DNA of 64,000 nt from Eubacterium sp. (GTDB lineage: Bacteria; Bacillota; Clostridia; Lachnospirales; Lachnospiraceae), in assembly GCA_017480495.1 (NCBI GenBank), contig JAFVAQ010000027.1:62001-126000 (forward strand), read 5' to 3'. The translations under genes were made by a program, and so were the position numbers. This document shows, one piece after another, positions 17,288 through 27,068 of the stretch. Each line of letters starts with the position of its first letter. The first letter of the stretch is position 1. The notes beneath the pieces were generated by a model. That model ran no database searches. It worked only from the letters and a program-made list of their open reading frames with translations, and was not told the origin of the DNA.

Positions 17288-17349
17288 TATGCAAATAGGG
17301 ACGTTTCTTATTTGCATATGTGCAAAAGAGAACCGTCCCTATTTGCATA
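17288..17349. repeat. Palindromic REP-like element
   Basis: TATGCAAATAGGGACG at 17288-17303 is perfectly repeated in inverse at 17334-17349, giving a 62-bp element with 16-bp arms. The core GGGACGTTTCTTATTT recurs at 26024-26039. Such GGGACG palindromes resemble the REP sequences mobilised by REP-associated tyrosine transposases, but no such gene is in the window. Confidence 0.65.
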
Positions 17350-17353
17350 AGAA

Positions 17354-17384
17354 AAGTCCCTTGGGAGTGATTCCCAAGGGACTT
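17354..17384 (-). terminator. Terminator of the cellobiose phosphorylase gene
   Basis: AAGTCCCTTGGGA at 17354-17366 pairs perfectly with TCCCAAGGGACTT at 17372-17384 (13 bp, 5-base loop). On the minus strand it lies 26 bp past the stop and is followed by TTTTC; it may also stop rightward transcripts. Confidence 0.85.
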
Positions 17385-17409
17385 CTGTTATTATTGTATA
17401 ACGTGATAA

Positions 17410-19860
17410 TTAACCGAGTGTTACAACAACCTTATGAGAAGCACCGTCTCCAGCAACTGGAATAACGTTTCCGTCTACGGCATTTCCGTCAATTGTAAGT
17501 GATACAACACCCTTGCATACATGGTTAGGATTCTTAACCTCAATCTCGTATGTATCTCCACGGAACTGACGAGTAGCTGTGAAGCCATCCCATGCAGCTG
17601 GAATAGAAGGATCAACCTTCAGACCATCCCAGTCAGGTGTGATACCAAGGATGTACTGGCTGATTGCTACGAAGTTCCAAGCAGCAGTACCTGTAAGCCA
17701 TGAGTTTTTAGCTTCGCCCTGACGTCCTGCATCTTTACCAGCAACCATCTGTGCATATACATATGGCTCTGTTCTATGAAGATCTGATATATCCTCAAGG
17801 AATGCAGGAGCTATACGTGAATACCAGTCAAATGCCTTATCGCCCTGTCCTGCGTAAGCGGCAGCACAGATCATCCATGCATTGTTGTGGCAGAATACAC
17901 CAGCGTTCTCTTTATAACCAGCTGGGTATGTTGAAATCTCACCATACTCAATGTAATACTTTGTAAATGCTGGGTTGTTAAGTACAAGACCATACTTGCA
18001 ACCGAGCTTATCTTCAACAGCGTTGATAACCTTCTCAGCCCAACCGTCTTCTTTACCAATGTCTGACATGATACCGAAGCCCTGTGGCTCGATGAAGATC
18101 TGTCCTTCTTCGCATTCCTTAGAACCAACCTTACGTCCAAGGTCATCGTATGCTCTGATGAACCAGTCGCCATCCCAACCATACTGCTTGATGATATCCT
18201 TCATCTTATCTATCTCAGCCTGAGCTGCAGCAGCCTCAGCCTCATCGCCCTTGTACTTGCAAAGTGCAACGTAATCAGGACCTGCATAAGTGAAGAGTGT
18301 TGCTACGAATATTGACTCAGCAACATCTGAGAAGCCCTTATCACCATACTTAGGTGATGTATATGTCTGGAAGCTTTCTCCTGGTGTATCTGACCAGCAT
18401 GAAAGGTTCAGACAGTCATTCCAGTCAGCTCTCATTGAAAGTGGAAGTCCGTGAGGACCTGTTTCCTTAGCGACCTTGTAGAAGGACTGCTTCAGGTGAT
18501 GCATCATTGGCTGTGCAAGTGACTCATCATTTCTATATGGAACCATCTCATCAAGGATTGAGTAATCACCAGTCTCCTTGATGTATGCTGCTGTTGACAT
18601 GATCATCCACATTGGATCATCTGAGAAGTTACCGCCGAGTGTATCATTTCCCTTCTTAGTAAGTGGCTGATACTGATGGAAGCATCCACCATCTTCGAAC
18701 TGTGTAGCAGCCAGATCAAGGATTCTCTCACGAGCTCTATCTGGAATCTGATGAACGAATCCGAGAAGATCCTGGTTAGAATCACGGAATCCCATTCCAC
18801 GTCCGATACCTGACTCGAAGTATGAAGCACTTCTTGACATATTGAATGTAACCATACACTGATACTGATTCCAAATGTTAACCATACGGTCAACCTTCTC
18901 ATCAGGAGTCTTAACTGCGTATTTAGAGAGGAGGTCATCCCACATCTTACGATTCTCTTCAAATGCTGCGTCAACCTTCTCAGCTGTGTCGAACTTAGCA
19001 ATCATTTCATAAGCCTTAGACTTATTCATGCTACCATCTGCATTCCACTTGTCAGCTCCGTTCTCAACATATCCAAGCATGAATACGAGAACTTTCTCTT
19101 CGCCTGGTGCAAGAGAAATCTTAAGTGAATGAGAAGCAATAGGTCCCCATCCATCAGCCTTAGAATTGTTTGACTTGTTAGCAAATACAGCGTCAGGTCT
19201 GTCAAATCCATTGTACAGTCCCATGAAGCTTTCTTTATCGCAATCATATCCATCGATATCAGCATTTACTGTATAGAATGCGAAGTGATCACGACGCTCT
19301 TTGTACTCTGTCTTGTGGAAGAGTGTTGATCCCTCAACCTCAACCTCACCTGTGTTGAAGTTTCTTTGGAAGTTTGTTGAGTCATCCTCAGCATTCCATA
19401 GACACCACTCAAGGAATGAGAAAAGTGTGAAGTTCTTTGGTGAAGTTCCTTCGTTCTTAAGAACTACTTTCTGAATCTCAGCATTCTGGCCCTGTGGTAC
19501 AAAGAATGTAACCTCAGCCTTCAGCTCTTTCTTCTTACCAGTTATGATGGTGTATCCCATACCATGACGGCACTGATAGAAATCAAGCTCTGTCTTAACT
19601 GGAGACCAACCTGGATTCCAAACAGTATCCTCATCATTAATGTAGAAATAACGTCCACCCATATCTACAGGTATATTGTTATAACGATAACGTGTGATTC
19701 TTCTTAGACGAGCATCCTTATAGAAATGATATCCTCCTGCTGTGTTGGAGATAAGTGAGAAGAACCCTTCTGTTCCAAGGTAGTTAATCCATGGATAAGG
19801 TGTTCTTGGGGATGTGATGACATACTCTCTGGCGTCATCGTCGAAGTAACCGAATTTCAT
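17410..19860 (-). CDS. cbp: Cellobiose phosphorylase (GH94)
   Basis: This 816-residue cytosolic enzyme splits cellobiose with phosphate into glucose and alpha-glucose-1-phosphate, conserving energy during cellulose use. Family traits are the N-terminal beta-sandwich ([26 protein letters not shown]), the (alpha/alpha)6 barrel and the general-acid Asp482 in [36 protein letters not shown] is a hallmark region of cellobiose phosphorylases. Length is typical. It stands alone with its own promoter and terminator and no adjacent sugar transporter. A cellodextrin phosphorylase is less likely given length. Confidence 0.94.
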   Translation of the reverse strand: MKFGYFDDDAREYVITSPRTPYPWINYLGTEGFFSLISNTAGGYHFYKDARLRRITRYRYNNIPVDMGGRYFYINDEDTVWNPGWSPVKTELDFYQCRHGMGYTIITGKKKELKAEVTFFVPQGQNAEIQKVVLKNEGTSPKNFTLFSFLEWCLWNAEDDSTNFQRNFNTGEVEVEGSTLFHKTEYKERRDHFAFYTVNADIDGYDCDKESFMGLYNGFDRPDAVFANKSNNSKADGWGPIASHSLKISLAPGEEKVLVFMLGYVENGADKWNADGSMNKSKAYEMIAKFDTAEKVDAAFEENRKMWDDLLSKYAVKTPDEKVDRMVNIWNQYQCMVTFNMSRSASYFESGIGRGMGFRDSNQDLLGFVHQIPDRARERILDLAATQFEDGGCFHQYQPLTKKGNDTLGGNFSDDPMWMIMSTAAYIKETGDYSILDEMVPYRNDESLAQPMMHHLKQSFYKVAKETGPHGLPLSMRADWNDCLNLSCWSDTPGESFQTYTSPKYGDKGFSDVAESIFVATLFTYAGPDYVALCKYKGDEAEAAAAQAEIDKMKDIIKQYGWDGDWFIRAYDDLGRKVGSKECEEGQIFIEPQGFGIMSDIGKEDGWAEKVINAVEDKLGCKYGLVLNNPAFTKYYIEYGEISTYPAGYKENAGVFCHNNAWMICAAAYAGQGDKAFDWYSRIAPAFLEDISDLHRTEPYVYAQMVAGKDAGRQGEAKNSWLTGTAAWNFVAISQYILGITPDWDGLKVDPSIPAAWDGFTATRQFRGDTYEIEVKNPNHVCKGVVSLTIDGNAVDGNVIPVAGDGASHKVVVTLG

Positions 19861-19963
19861 AAGTTATACCTTCCCTTTCTTGTATTAATTTAGACAGTAA
19901 AATGGCTGGTTATTGCGTGATAGTGTTTATTTCCAGTCCAACTGTCACAGATACAACAATTAT

Positions 19964-19991
19964 ATTATATATAGTAGTAAAACACAATCAA
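19964..19991 (-). promoter_or_regulatory. Promoter of the cellobiose phosphorylase gene
   Basis: On the minus strand TTGATT (19991-19986) and TATAAT (19969-19964) are 16 bp apart, with about 100 bases of leader before the ATG at 19860. Confidence 0.55.
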
Positions 19992-20026
19992 AAAAATAGA
20001 ATGTAATACTAATTTCAAACTTGTTG

Positions 20027-20088
20027 TTGACATTCAAATGTTACAATGTTATTATGTGATTGTAACAATTTCGTAACAATTTGTAACA
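20027..20088 (+). promoter_or_regulatory. Promoter and GTAACA repeat array before the NlpC/P60 gene
   Basis: TTGACA 20027-20032 and TATTAT 20050-20055 are 17 bp apart. GTTACAAT 20040-20047 and ATTGTAAC 20059-20066 form a perfect inverted repeat centred on that -10. GTAACA recurs in direct orientation at 20062, 20073 and 20083 (11 and 10 bp apart). This resembles the WalR (YycF) box, TGTWAH-N5-TGTWAH, which controls NlpC/P60 autolysins in Bacillus and Staphylococcus. If an activator binds here, a weaker promoter (TAAAAT at 20119-20124) may be the one used. Confidence 0.55.
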
Positions 20089-20162
20089 GAACTTTAAAAT
20101 TATTTAAAATATACGTAATAAAATAAGAACAGTTAATGTTAGAAGAACAAGGAGGCAAAGTT

Positions 20163-21578
20163 ATGCATAGAATAGCTAAGAAATTCGTAGTAGCAATGCT
20201 ATCAGCTGGAATGATAGTATCAGGCGTTGGTTTATCAACAGAAGCAGGTCAGACATATGATGACTCTAATGTAGGAATAACAAATAAGGTTGAGGCTTAT
20301 ATGGCAGCAAATTCTACTGATACAAATGAACTTATAGTAGGAGATGTTACAGAAGTTGCTGAGCCTGAAGAAGAGGAAGTAAAGGAAGAAGCTCCAGCAC
20401 CTGCTGAAGAAAAGGAAGATGTAAAGGCTTCCCTTACAGATGCAGTTGAGTATGAGCAGTTTCAGGATAGAGCAGTTATTACTGCTGATACAAAGGTAAA
20501 TATCAGAGCCGAGGAAAGCACAGAGGCTGAGGTTATCGGTGCAATTGAAAGAGGCGGTGTTTGTCTCGTAGATGAGATCGGTGATGAGTGGACTAAGATA
20601 GAGTCAGGTAGTTGCGAGGGATATATCTCAAATGAGTTCCTTGTATACGGCGACGAAGCAGGAAAGTGGTGCGATGAAAATGGTATCGGTCGTAGAGCTA
20701 CTGTAAATACAGCGACACTTAAGGTTCGTGCAGATATGGATGAGAACAGCGATTGTTTAACACTTATCCCTGAGGGAGAAGATTATTATGTATGTAACAT
20801 AAACGATGGCTGGACAGAGATAGCAGTTGATGATGACATTCGCGGATTTGTTAAGAGCGAATATGTAGATGTAACTTATGATAATCCTAGAGCAGTATCT
20901 GTTGAAGAACAGGCTGAGGCAGATAGAATAGCTAAGGAAGAAGCAGATAGAGCATGGCTTGAGTATCTTGCTCAGCAGGAAGCCCTTCAGCAGGCACAGG
21001 CAGCTGAGGTAGAGCAGACAGTAACAGAAGCTCCTGCGGTTACAGAAACACAGGTTGCAGAGACACAGCCAGTTGAGCAGACAACAGAGGCTCAGCCAGT
21101 AGCAGAAGAGACAACAGTAACAGAGACACCTGCAGCAGAACCAGTTGCTGAGACACCAGTTGAAGAAGCACCTGCTCCAGAACCAGAACCAACACCTACA
21201 GCTGCACCTGCAGGATCTACAGGAGTTGACCTTGTAAATTATGCAATGCAGTTCGTTGGTAACCCATATGTATGGGGTGGTACATCACTTACAAATGGAG
21301 CTGACTGTTCAGGATTTGTACAGAGCGTATATGCTGCATATGGATATTCACTTCCAAGAGTTGCAGCTTCTCAGGCAGGATGTGGTGTAGAGGTTAGCCT
21401 CTCAGATCTTCAGCCAGGAGACCTTCTGTTCTACTCATATGATGGTAGCATCGGACACGTAGCAATCTACGCTGGTGGTGGAACAGTAGTACACGCTTCT
21501 AACTCAAGAGATGGAATCAAGACATCAAGCTACAATTATAGAACACCTGTAAAGGCTTGTCGTATAATTGGACAGTAA
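20163..21578 (+). CDS. Secreted SH3 / NlpC-P60 peptidoglycan endopeptidase
   Basis: This 471-residue protein has a signal peptide (residues 1 to about 28), an acidic linker, two bacterial SH3 domains (about 105-165 and 175-235), a Glu/Gln/Thr/Pro-rich spacer (about 245-350) and a C-terminal NlpC/P60 domain with C382 in GADCSGFV and H432 in IGHVAIYAG. It should cut the D-Glu to diamino acid bond in wall stem peptides during growth or separation. AAGGAGG sits 6-7 bases before the ATG at 20163; the frame is open further upstream but lacks a better start. Upstream GTAACA repeats suggest control by a WalR-like regulator. Confidence 0.93.
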   Translation: MHRIAKKFVVAMLSAGMIVSGVGLSTEAGQTYDDSNVGITNKVEAYMAANSTDTNELIVGDVTEVAEPEEEEVKEEAPAPAEEKEDVKASLTDAVEYEQFQDRAVITADTKVNIRAEESTEAEVIGAIERGGVCLVDEIGDEWTKIESGSCEGYISNEFLVYGDEAGKWCDENGIGRRATVNTATLKVRADMDENSDCLTLIPEGEDYYVCNINDGWTEIAVDDDIRGFVKSEYVDVTYDNPRAVSVEEQAEADRIAKEEADRAWLEYLAQQEALQQAQAAEVEQTVTEAPAVTETQVAETQPVEQTTEAQPVAEETTVTETPAAEPVAETPVEEAPAPEPEPTPTAAPAGSTGVDLVNYAMQFVGNPYVWGGTSLTNGADCSGFVQSVYAAYGYSLPRVAASQAGCGVEVSLSDLQPGDLLFYSYDGSIGHVAIYAGGGTVVHASNSRDGIKTSSYNYRTPVKACRIIGQ

Positions 21579-21594
21579 ATAACCCTCCCAATGG

Positions 21595-21832
21595 GAAAGC
21601 CGTGGCACCGATTATATGTTATAAACACTAAGATTTTCTAAATATATAGGAACAAGTTTCAGTATATACGGCCACTCGCTTTAACTCATAAAAAAAGCTT
21701 CTACTAGATATGCTAGTGAAGCTTTTTTTATTTCGAACAACATCGCTCGTGGCGTATATATTATGAAACTTGTTCCTTATATTTTACGAAAATCCCGTTA
21801 TCATATAACATATAATCGGTGCCGCGGTTTTC
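21595..21832. repeat. 238-bp imperfect palindrome with an embedded terminator
   Basis: The outer 28 bases of each arm (21595-21622 and 21805-21832) match in inverse at all but two positions, and similarity continues inward with gaps for about 80 bases per arm, including GGAACAAGTTTCA. The centre is a terminator-like hairpin. It fills the gap between the NlpC/P60 gene and the convergent epimerase gene. It may be a MITE-type insertion or a bidirectional terminator; no clear target duplication is seen. Confidence 0.7.
21690..21729. terminator. Bidirectional terminator at the centre of the palindrome
   Basis: AAAAAAAGCTTC 21690-21701 pairs with GAAGCTTTTTTT 21718-21729, with an inner ACTAG/CTAGT stem. 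Runs of seven T on both strands would stop both convergent transcripts. Confidence 0.85.
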
Positions 21833-21850
21833 TATTTTCATTGTGAAAGA

Positions 21851-22861
21851 TTATTTGATTTTACTAAATATATGTTCTCTAACCGTCTTAGATTCTCCTG
21901 GTGCAAGCTCCTCGTATCCTGACTCTTCCTTAGGAAGTGGAAGGTTTGGAGCATCAATCATCCAAGTTGATGGCTCAGGACAGAAGTAACCCTTCTCGCC
22001 ACCATCATTCCAGATAACCCAGAACTTGAAGTTGTCGTCAACTTCGTAGCGTATCTCATTTCCGGTTTCAACGTCAGTTACGATGGCACCTCTGAATGGA
22101 AGACCATCCACGTCGTAGGTTTCACAGTTGTATACATCATTGTTGATGATGTGCTTAACTGGAATCATTGAACCTGTGAGGTACTGTCTGTCGTGATTAT
22201 CCAGAGAGATGAAATCACAGGTTGGAAGGTTCCTCTGGTTGAGAGGCCATTTATCACCAATAGTAACGAATAGTCTTGTGTTAAGTGGTTCGCCAGTAGA
22301 AGTGAAAGGACCATTCATTGTTGTGTGGTTGCAAATGCCGTATGGCAGCTGTCTATCAGATGTGTTTGTGATAGTCATCTCGTAATGCATACCCTCGTCA
22401 CTAAGTCTAAAGGTATATTCAGCCTTGAAGCTTACTGGAAATGTTGAGTAGAAAGGATCCTTCTCATCATATGTGTAAGCAGTTTTTGCGATGGCTACAT
22501 TTCCATCTACTGTTGCTTCAACGATTTCATGCTCTCTCTTATGAAGGAAACCATGAAGAGCTGTCTGCTCGTCCTTGATAATAACTGGGAAATGATATTC
22601 AGCGTCGCTGGCTCTTAGGATTCCGTCACGAAGTCTATTGGCATAGAGGAGTGTTGGAAAACCATAAACCTCTGGACTTGCCTGAAGTTCTTCTATAGAT
22701 AGGCTTTCGTCATATCTGAAGAAGTTGATATCATTTTCGATGTCTTTCATATATAGGATGTTACTTCCAAGAAATGGAGCTATCATGGCGGTGTATCTTC
22801 CAGCCTTAAGCTCGATTACATCCTTACCTTTATACTCGGTGATATTAGCTGTATATGCCAT
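21851..22861 (-). CDS. Aldose 1-epimerase (mutarotase) family protein
   Basis: This 336-residue beta-sandwich protein interconverts the anomers of a sugar. Landmarks are LLYANRLRDG, the substrate His in ALHGFLHKREHE, the catalytic His in YGICNHTTMNG and the catalytic-acid region CPEPSTWMIDAPN. This is the galactose-mutarotase-like fold; the exact sugar is unknown. It may serve the glucose or galactose released by nearby carbohydrate enzymes. It lies 51 bp downstream of the HIT gene on the same strand and ends at the large palindromic terminator. Confidence 0.88.
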   Translation of the reverse strand: MAYTANITEYKGKDVIELKAGRYTAMIAPFLGSNILYMKDIENDINFFRYDESLSIEELQASPEVYGFPTLLYANRLRDGILRASDAEYHFPVIIKDEQTALHGFLHKREHEIVEATVDGNVAIAKTAYTYDEKDPFYSTFPVSFKAEYTFRLSDEGMHYEMTITNTSDRQLPYGICNHTTMNGPFTSTGEPLNTRLFVTIGDKWPLNQRNLPTCDFISLDNHDRQYLTGSMIPVKHIINNDVYNCETYDVDGLPFRGAIVTDVETGNEIRYEVDDNFKFWVIWNDGGEKGYFCPEPSTWMIDAPNLPLPKEESGYEELAPGESKTVREHIFSKIK

Positions 22862-22912
22862 TATTCATTCTCCTCATTATATTAGATATCTATTGTAACT
22901 ACATTCTAATGA

Positions 22913-23329
22913 CTATAGTCTAGCAGCAAGCTTTGCGGCAAGCTCAGCTTGGCTCTCTGCATCAGGCTCGCCCTGTGGCCAACCGATTGCAAAATCATCA
23001 TTATCATATCTTGGTATAACGTGTACGTGAAAATGGAAAACAGTCTGACCTGCTGCTGGTCCATTGTTCTGTACAACATTTATTCCGTCACAGTTAAGCT
23101 CTTCCTTAAGTGCGGTTGCTACTTTCTTAGCGAGTGGAAGAACCTTTGCACTTACTTCGTCATCAATCTCGAAGAGGTTAGCGTAGTGCTGCTTAGGAAG
23201 TATAAGTGCATGTCCCTTGTTAGCTGGACTTGCATCAAGTATTACTGTGAAGTCGTCATCTTCATATAATTTATTTGTTGGAAAAACTCCATTTGCAAGT
23301 TTGCAAAAAATACAATCGTCGTTAATCAT
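22913..23329 (-). CDS. HIT-family nucleotide hydrolase
   Basis: This 138-residue protein has the histidine triad HFHVHVIPRYD near residue 97 and the N-terminal CIFCKLANG that can bind zinc. HIT proteins of this group hydrolyse adenosine 5-prime-phosphoramidates and similar nucleotides. Length is typical. It probably heads a two-gene unit with the epimerase. It diverges from metK; a metK-side promoter and SAM riboswitch lie upstream on the other strand. Confidence 0.93.
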   Translation of the reverse strand: MINDDCIFCKLANGVFPTNKLYEDDDFTVILDASPANKGHALILPKQHYANLFEIDDEVSAKVLPLAKKVATALKEELNCDGINVVQNNGPAAGQTVFHFHVHVIPRYDNDDFAIGWPQGEPDAESQAELAAKLAARL

Positions 23330-23464
23330 TTTATCATCCTTTCACATTGTGATTATAGGCTTAGTTTTCAAAACCCTTAAAGTGTTACTAAACACCCAAA
23401 TAATAATACAAAATGACAAAAATGTAAATTGTATCTAAATTAAAAAAACAGACGAATTTTATTA

Positions 23465-23493
23465 TTGACATCTACCTATTAATAATGTAATTT
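23465..23493 (+). promoter_or_regulatory. Promoter of the metK leader
   Basis: TTGACA at 23465-23470 is perfect; TAATTT at 23488-23493 lies 17 bp downstream. The transcript begins just before the SAM riboswitch. A small hairpin (TCGGAGA/TCTCCGA, 23502-23520) precedes the aptamer. Confidence 0.55.
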
Positions 23494-23531
23494 ATAGAAG
23501 GTCGGAGATAAGGTCTCCGAATAATAATAAT

Positions 23532-23644
23532 CTCTTATTAAGAGTGGTGGAGTTACAGGGAACGATGAAGCCACGGCAACCCGGTAGTAACGAGAGTTAC
23601 ACGAAGGTGCCAGCCTGAGCACAGATAACTGTGAGCAATAAGAG
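23532..23644 (+). promoter_or_regulatory. SAM-I (S-box) riboswitch aptamer
   Basis: P1 is closed by CTCTTATT (23532-23539) and AATAAGAG (23637-23644). Inside are the S-box core segments GATGAAGCCACGGCAACC, AAGGTGCCA, CCTGAGC and the kink-turn/pseudoknot parts. S-adenosylmethionine binding should favour the downstream terminator and turn metK off. Confidence 0.95.
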
Positions 23645-23666
23645 GGTTTGAATAACAGCAAGTCAA

Positions 23667-23696
23667 ATCCGATTGTTCTCACAATCGGATTTTTTA
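23667..23696 (+). terminator. Riboswitch-controlled terminator before metK
   Basis: ATCCGATTGT (23667-23676) pairs with ACAATCGGAT (23681-23690) around TCTC, followed by TTTTTT. An antiterminator would use the upstream AGTCAAATC region and the 3-prime strand of P1. Confidence 0.9.
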
Positions 23697-23734
23697 TTTG
23701 TTAAATCCGATGGAGTAAATATTTAGGAGGAACT

Positions 23735-24922
23735 ATGGAGAAAAGATTTTTTACGTCAGAGTCAGTTACTGAAGGGCATCCTGACAAAATATGTGACCAG
23801 ATATCAGATGCGATACTGGATGAGCTTATTAAGCAGGACCCAAACAGTAGAGTGGCGTGTGAGACAACATGTACTACGGGTATGGTAATGGTAATGGGCG
23901 AGATAACTACAAATGCTTATGTAGATATCCAGAAGATTGTCAGAGAAACTGTTCGCGAGATTGGTTACACAAGAGCAAAGTATGGTTTCGATGCAGATAC
24001 ATGCGGAGTAATCACAGCGATTGATGAGCAGTCAGCAGATATCGCTATGGGAGTAGATAAGGCTCTCGAAGCTCGTGAGAATATAATGAGCGATGAGGAG
24101 ATAGAAGCTATAGGTGCTGGTGATCAGGGACTTATGTTTGGATATGCTTCAAATGAAACCCCTGAGCTGATGCCTTATCCTATATCACTTGCTCATAAGC
24201 TTGCTCTTAAGCTTACAGAGGTTAGAAAGAACGGAACACTCGATTATCTTAGACCTGATGGTAAGACTCAGGTTACTATTGAGTATGATGAAAATGGTGA
24301 GCCAGCTAGAATAGATGCGGTTGTTCTTTCAACTCAGCATAGCGACAGCGTAACACAGGAGCAGATTCATGCGGATATAAAGAAGTATGTATTTGATCCA
24401 GTGCTTCCAGCAGACATGATAGATGATGATACAAAGTACTTCATCAACCCAACAGGACGTTTCGTTATTGGAGGACCTCACGGAGATTCAGGTCTGACAG
24501 GACGTAAGATTATAGTAGATACTTACGGTGGATATGCTCGTCACGGCGGCGGAGCATTTTCAGGAAAGGATCCTACAAAGGTTGATAGATCTGCCTCTTA
24601 TGCAGCTAGATACGTAGCTAAGAATATTGTTGCAGCAGGACTTGCTGATAAATGTGAGATTCAGTTATCCTATACTATCGGAGTTGCAAGACCTACTTCA
24701 ATAATGGTAGATACATTTGGCACTGGTAAGATTTCAGATGAGAAGATTACTGAGATTGTAAGAGAGAACTTCGACCTCAGACCAGCAGGTATCATCAAGA
24801 TGCTCGATCTGAGACGTCCTATCTACAAGCAGACTGCAGCTTACGGACATTTCGGTAGAACAGATATAGATGTACCTTGGGAGCATACAGACATGGCTGA
24901 AAAGCTCGCTTCTTACTTATAA
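23735..24922 (+). CDS. metK: S-adenosylmethionine synthetase
   Basis: This 395-residue enzyme joins ATP and methionine into S-adenosylmethionine, the main methyl donor. Visible signatures are [16 protein letters not shown] (N-terminal ATP region), [12 protein letters not shown] (family motif), [21 protein letters not shown] and [16 protein letters not shown] (phosphate-binding loop). Length is normal. AGGAGG precedes the ATG. Expression should be set by the SAM-I riboswitch in the leader, a direct feedback loop. Confidence 0.98.
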   Translation: MEKRFFTSESVTEGHPDKICDQISDAILDELIKQDPNSRVACETTCTTGMVMVMGEITTNAYVDIQKIVRETVREIGYTRAKYGFDADTCGVITAIDEQSADIAMGVDKALEARENIMSDEEIEAIGAGDQGLMFGYASNETPELMPYPISLAHKLALKLTEVRKNGTLDYLRPDGKTQVTIEYDENGEPARIDAVVLSTQHSDSVTQEQIHADIKKYVFDPVLPADMIDDDTKYFINPTGRFVIGGPHGDSGLTGRKIIVDTYGGYARHGGGAFSGKDPTKVDRSASYAARYVAKNIVAAGLADKCEIQLSYTIGVARPTSIMVDTFGTGKISDEKITEIVRENFDLRPAGIIKMLDLRRPIYKQTAAYGHFGRTDIDVPWEHTDMAEKLASYL

Positions 24923-25021
24923 AAAAATGCAATATATATCATTAAGAGCAGAAAATTATTATTGAAGAAATACTCAAAAAAGTTTAAACTTACATAAGTG
25001 CTAACAAAAGAGGTAAATATA

Positions 25022-25957
25022 ATGAAGAATATGCTAAATTTCAAGAACTTCTCAGCTGAGGAGCTCATGGAAATATTAGAAATAGCTCAGGATATGAAGA
25101 AGAATCCTGAGAAATATGCGCATTCGCTCGAAGGTAAGAAGTTGTACTCTCTATTCGAGAAGACATCAACAAGAACCTTCCTATCGTTTGCGACAGGAAT
25201 TACTGAGCTGGGCGGAAGCTATTTCAATCAGCTTTGGGAGGATTCCAATTTCGTACTTGGTGAGCCAATATCAGAGATCAAATATGTTTGTAGAAATGTA
25301 GATATCATCATGGCAAGACTTGTTAAGAATGAAACAGTTGAGCTATTCGGTGAAAATGTTACTGTTCCATTTATAAATGGTTGTGACAGTTCCTATCATC
25401 CTTGCCAGATACTTGCTGATGCACTTACAATTATTGAGAAGTTTGGTGATCTGAATATCAACTTCATGTATATTGGTGCTAAGAACAATGTATTCAACTC
25501 ACTTGTTGAGTTCTTTGCAAAGATGGAGAAGGGTACTCTGTATGGTCTTACTCCACTTGTTAACAATACTGCATGTGGCGATGATTTCTATGAAGCAGCA
25601 AAGGCTTCTGGCCACTATGTTGAACTCGATCCAACAATGTCTATGGAAGAGGCACATGAATATGCTAAGAAGATGAATGTTATCTATACTGATACATGGG
25701 TAGATATGGAATTCTTCAATAATCCAGCATATCAGCAGCAGAAGGAAGAAACTCTTGCAAAGATGATGCCATACCAGATAAATGACGAATTCCTGGATGG
25801 CAGCGACGCTCTTGTATTCCATGATATGCCTATGCATGTTGGATATGAGATATCTGAAAGCGTTGAAATGAAGCATCTGGATACAATCCTAGATGAGGCA
25901 GAAAACAGACGCCACGCAGAGAAAGCGGTTATGTATTATCTACTTAAAAAATGTTAA
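25022..25957 (+). CDS. Transcarbamoylase of uncertain substrate (OTC-like, divergent active site)
   Basis: This 311-residue protein clearly has the aspartate/ornithine carbamoyltransferase fold. The carbamoyl phosphate site is present as STRTF (usual STRTR), SSYHPCQILADALTI and AENRRHAEKAV. However, the last Arg of STRTR is Phe, the HCLP motif is HDMP (in HDMPMHVGYE), and the ornithine-binding SMG loop is replaced by DTWVDMEFF. It is therefore probably not a standard ornithine transcarbamoylase; the acceptor may be another amine. GAGG at 25010-25013 supports the ATG at 25022 over an upstream GTG at 24998. It precedes pyrB but has its own terminator. Confidence 0.85.
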   Translation: MKNMLNFKNFSAEELMEILEIAQDMKKNPEKYAHSLEGKKLYSLFEKTSTRTFLSFATGITELGGSYFNQLWEDSNFVLGEPISEIKYVCRNVDIIMARLVKNETVELFGENVTVPFINGCDSSYHPCQILADALTIIEKFGDLNINFMYIGAKNNVFNSLVEFFAKMEKGTLYGLTPLVNNTACGDDFYEAAKASGHYVELDPTMSMEEAHEYAKKMNVIYTDTWVDMEFFNNPAYQQQKEETLAKMMPYQINDEFLDGSDALVFHDMPMHVGYEISESVEMKHLDTILDEAENRRHAEKAVMYYLLKKC

Positions 25958-25961
25958 AATG

Positions 25962-26000
25962 AAATGACGTGCAGCACATCCTCGTGCCACACGTCATTTT
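25962..26000 (+). terminator. Terminator after the transcarbamoylase gene
   Basis: AAATGACGTG (25962-25971) pairs with CACGTCATTT (25990-25999), with an inner GCAC/GTGC stem and trailing T residues. Confidence 0.8.
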
Positions 26001-26013
26001 TATAAATAAAAAA

Positions 26014-26044
26014 TGAGTATATGGGGACGTTTCTTATTTACTCA
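26014..26044. repeat. Second copy of the GGGACG REP-like element
   Basis: TGAGTA and TACTCA frame a 31-bp element containing GGGACGTTTCTTATTT (26024-26039), identical over 16 bases to 17298-17313. It lies 30 bp before pyrB, so it may be part of the pyrB leader. Confidence 0.55.
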
Positions 26045-26074
26045 CTTATAACTTGATAAGAGAAGGAGAACTAA

Positions 26075-26989
26075 ATGAGACATTTAATAGATCCAATGGA
26101 TTTATCTCTTGAGGAGTTGGATGAGATTCTGGAGCTTGGGGAGAAAATATATGATAATCCTGAGGCATATTCAGAACTAGCGAAGGGCAAGAAAATAGCA
26201 ACGCTCTTCTACGAACCATCAACCAGAACGAGACTTAGCTTCGAGTCAGCAATGCTCGATCTAGGCGGAAATGTAATAGGCTTCTCATCTGCTACAGATT
26301 CCTCTGTATCAAAGGGCGAGAGCGTAGAGGATACGGTTCGTACTGTAGGCTGCTTCGCGGATGTAATAGCTATGAGACATCCAAATGAAGGTGCCCCTAT
26401 GCTGGCTTCAATGGTTTCACCAGTGCCTATCATAAATGCAGGAGACGGTGGTCACAATCATCCAACGCAGACTCTTACAGATCTGCTTACAATTAGAAAA
26501 GAGAAGGGCAGGCTGGACAACATGACAGTTGGTCTGTGCGGCGACCTTAAGTTTGGTCGAACAGTACACAGTCTTATCAAAGCTCTTTCTAGATATAAGG
26601 GTATCAAGTTTGTGCTGATATCTCCAAATGAACTGAGGGTTCCTGACTATATCATTTCAGATGTAATCGAACCTGCAGGCCTCGACTACGAAGAGGTTAT
26701 ATCTCTCGAAGATAACATTGGAAAGCTCGACATGCTCTATATGACAAGAGTTCAGAGAGAGAGATTCTTCAACGAGGCAGACTATGTAAGACTGAAGGAT
26801 ACATACATACTTGATAAAAAGAAAATGGAACTGGCTAAGGAAGATATGATCATCCTCCATCCACTTCCAAGGGTAAATGAAATATCACCTTCCGTTGATG
26901 ATGATCCAAGAGCCTGCTACTTCCGTCAGGTTAAGTACGGAAAGTTCGTAAGAATGGCTCTTATCTGTAAATTGATAGGACTGAAGTAA
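26075..26989 (+). CDS. pyrB: Aspartate carbamoyltransferase, catalytic chain
   Basis: This 304-residue enzyme makes carbamoyl-aspartate, the first committed step of pyrimidine synthesis. The active-site motifs are complete: [25 protein letters not shown] and [11 protein letters not shown]. Length matches E. coli PyrB. The regulatory chain gene lies 79 bp downstream, so the product is probably the allosteric catalytic/regulatory holoenzyme. AGAAGGAG precedes the ATG. Confidence 0.98.
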   Translation: MRHLIDPMDLSLEELDEILELGEKIYDNPEAYSELAKGKKIATLFYEPSTRTRLSFESAMLDLGGNVIGFSSATDSSVSKGESVEDTVRTVGCFADVIAMRHPNEGAPMLASMVSPVPIINAGDGGHNHPTQTLTDLLTIRKEKGRLDNMTVGLCGDLKFGRTVHSLIKALSRYKGIKFVLISPNELRVPDYIISDVIEPAGLDYEEVISLEDNIGKLDMLYMTRVQRERFFNEADYVRLKDTYILDKKKMELAKEDMIILHPLPRVNEISPSVDDDPRACYFRQVKYGKFVRMALICKLIGLK

Positions 26990-27068
26990 TAGAACTCTCG
27001 ATAGAGAAGTCCTGTAATCGCACAGAACATGATTGATGCGAAGAATCTTAGATAGAAAGGGTACAAGT

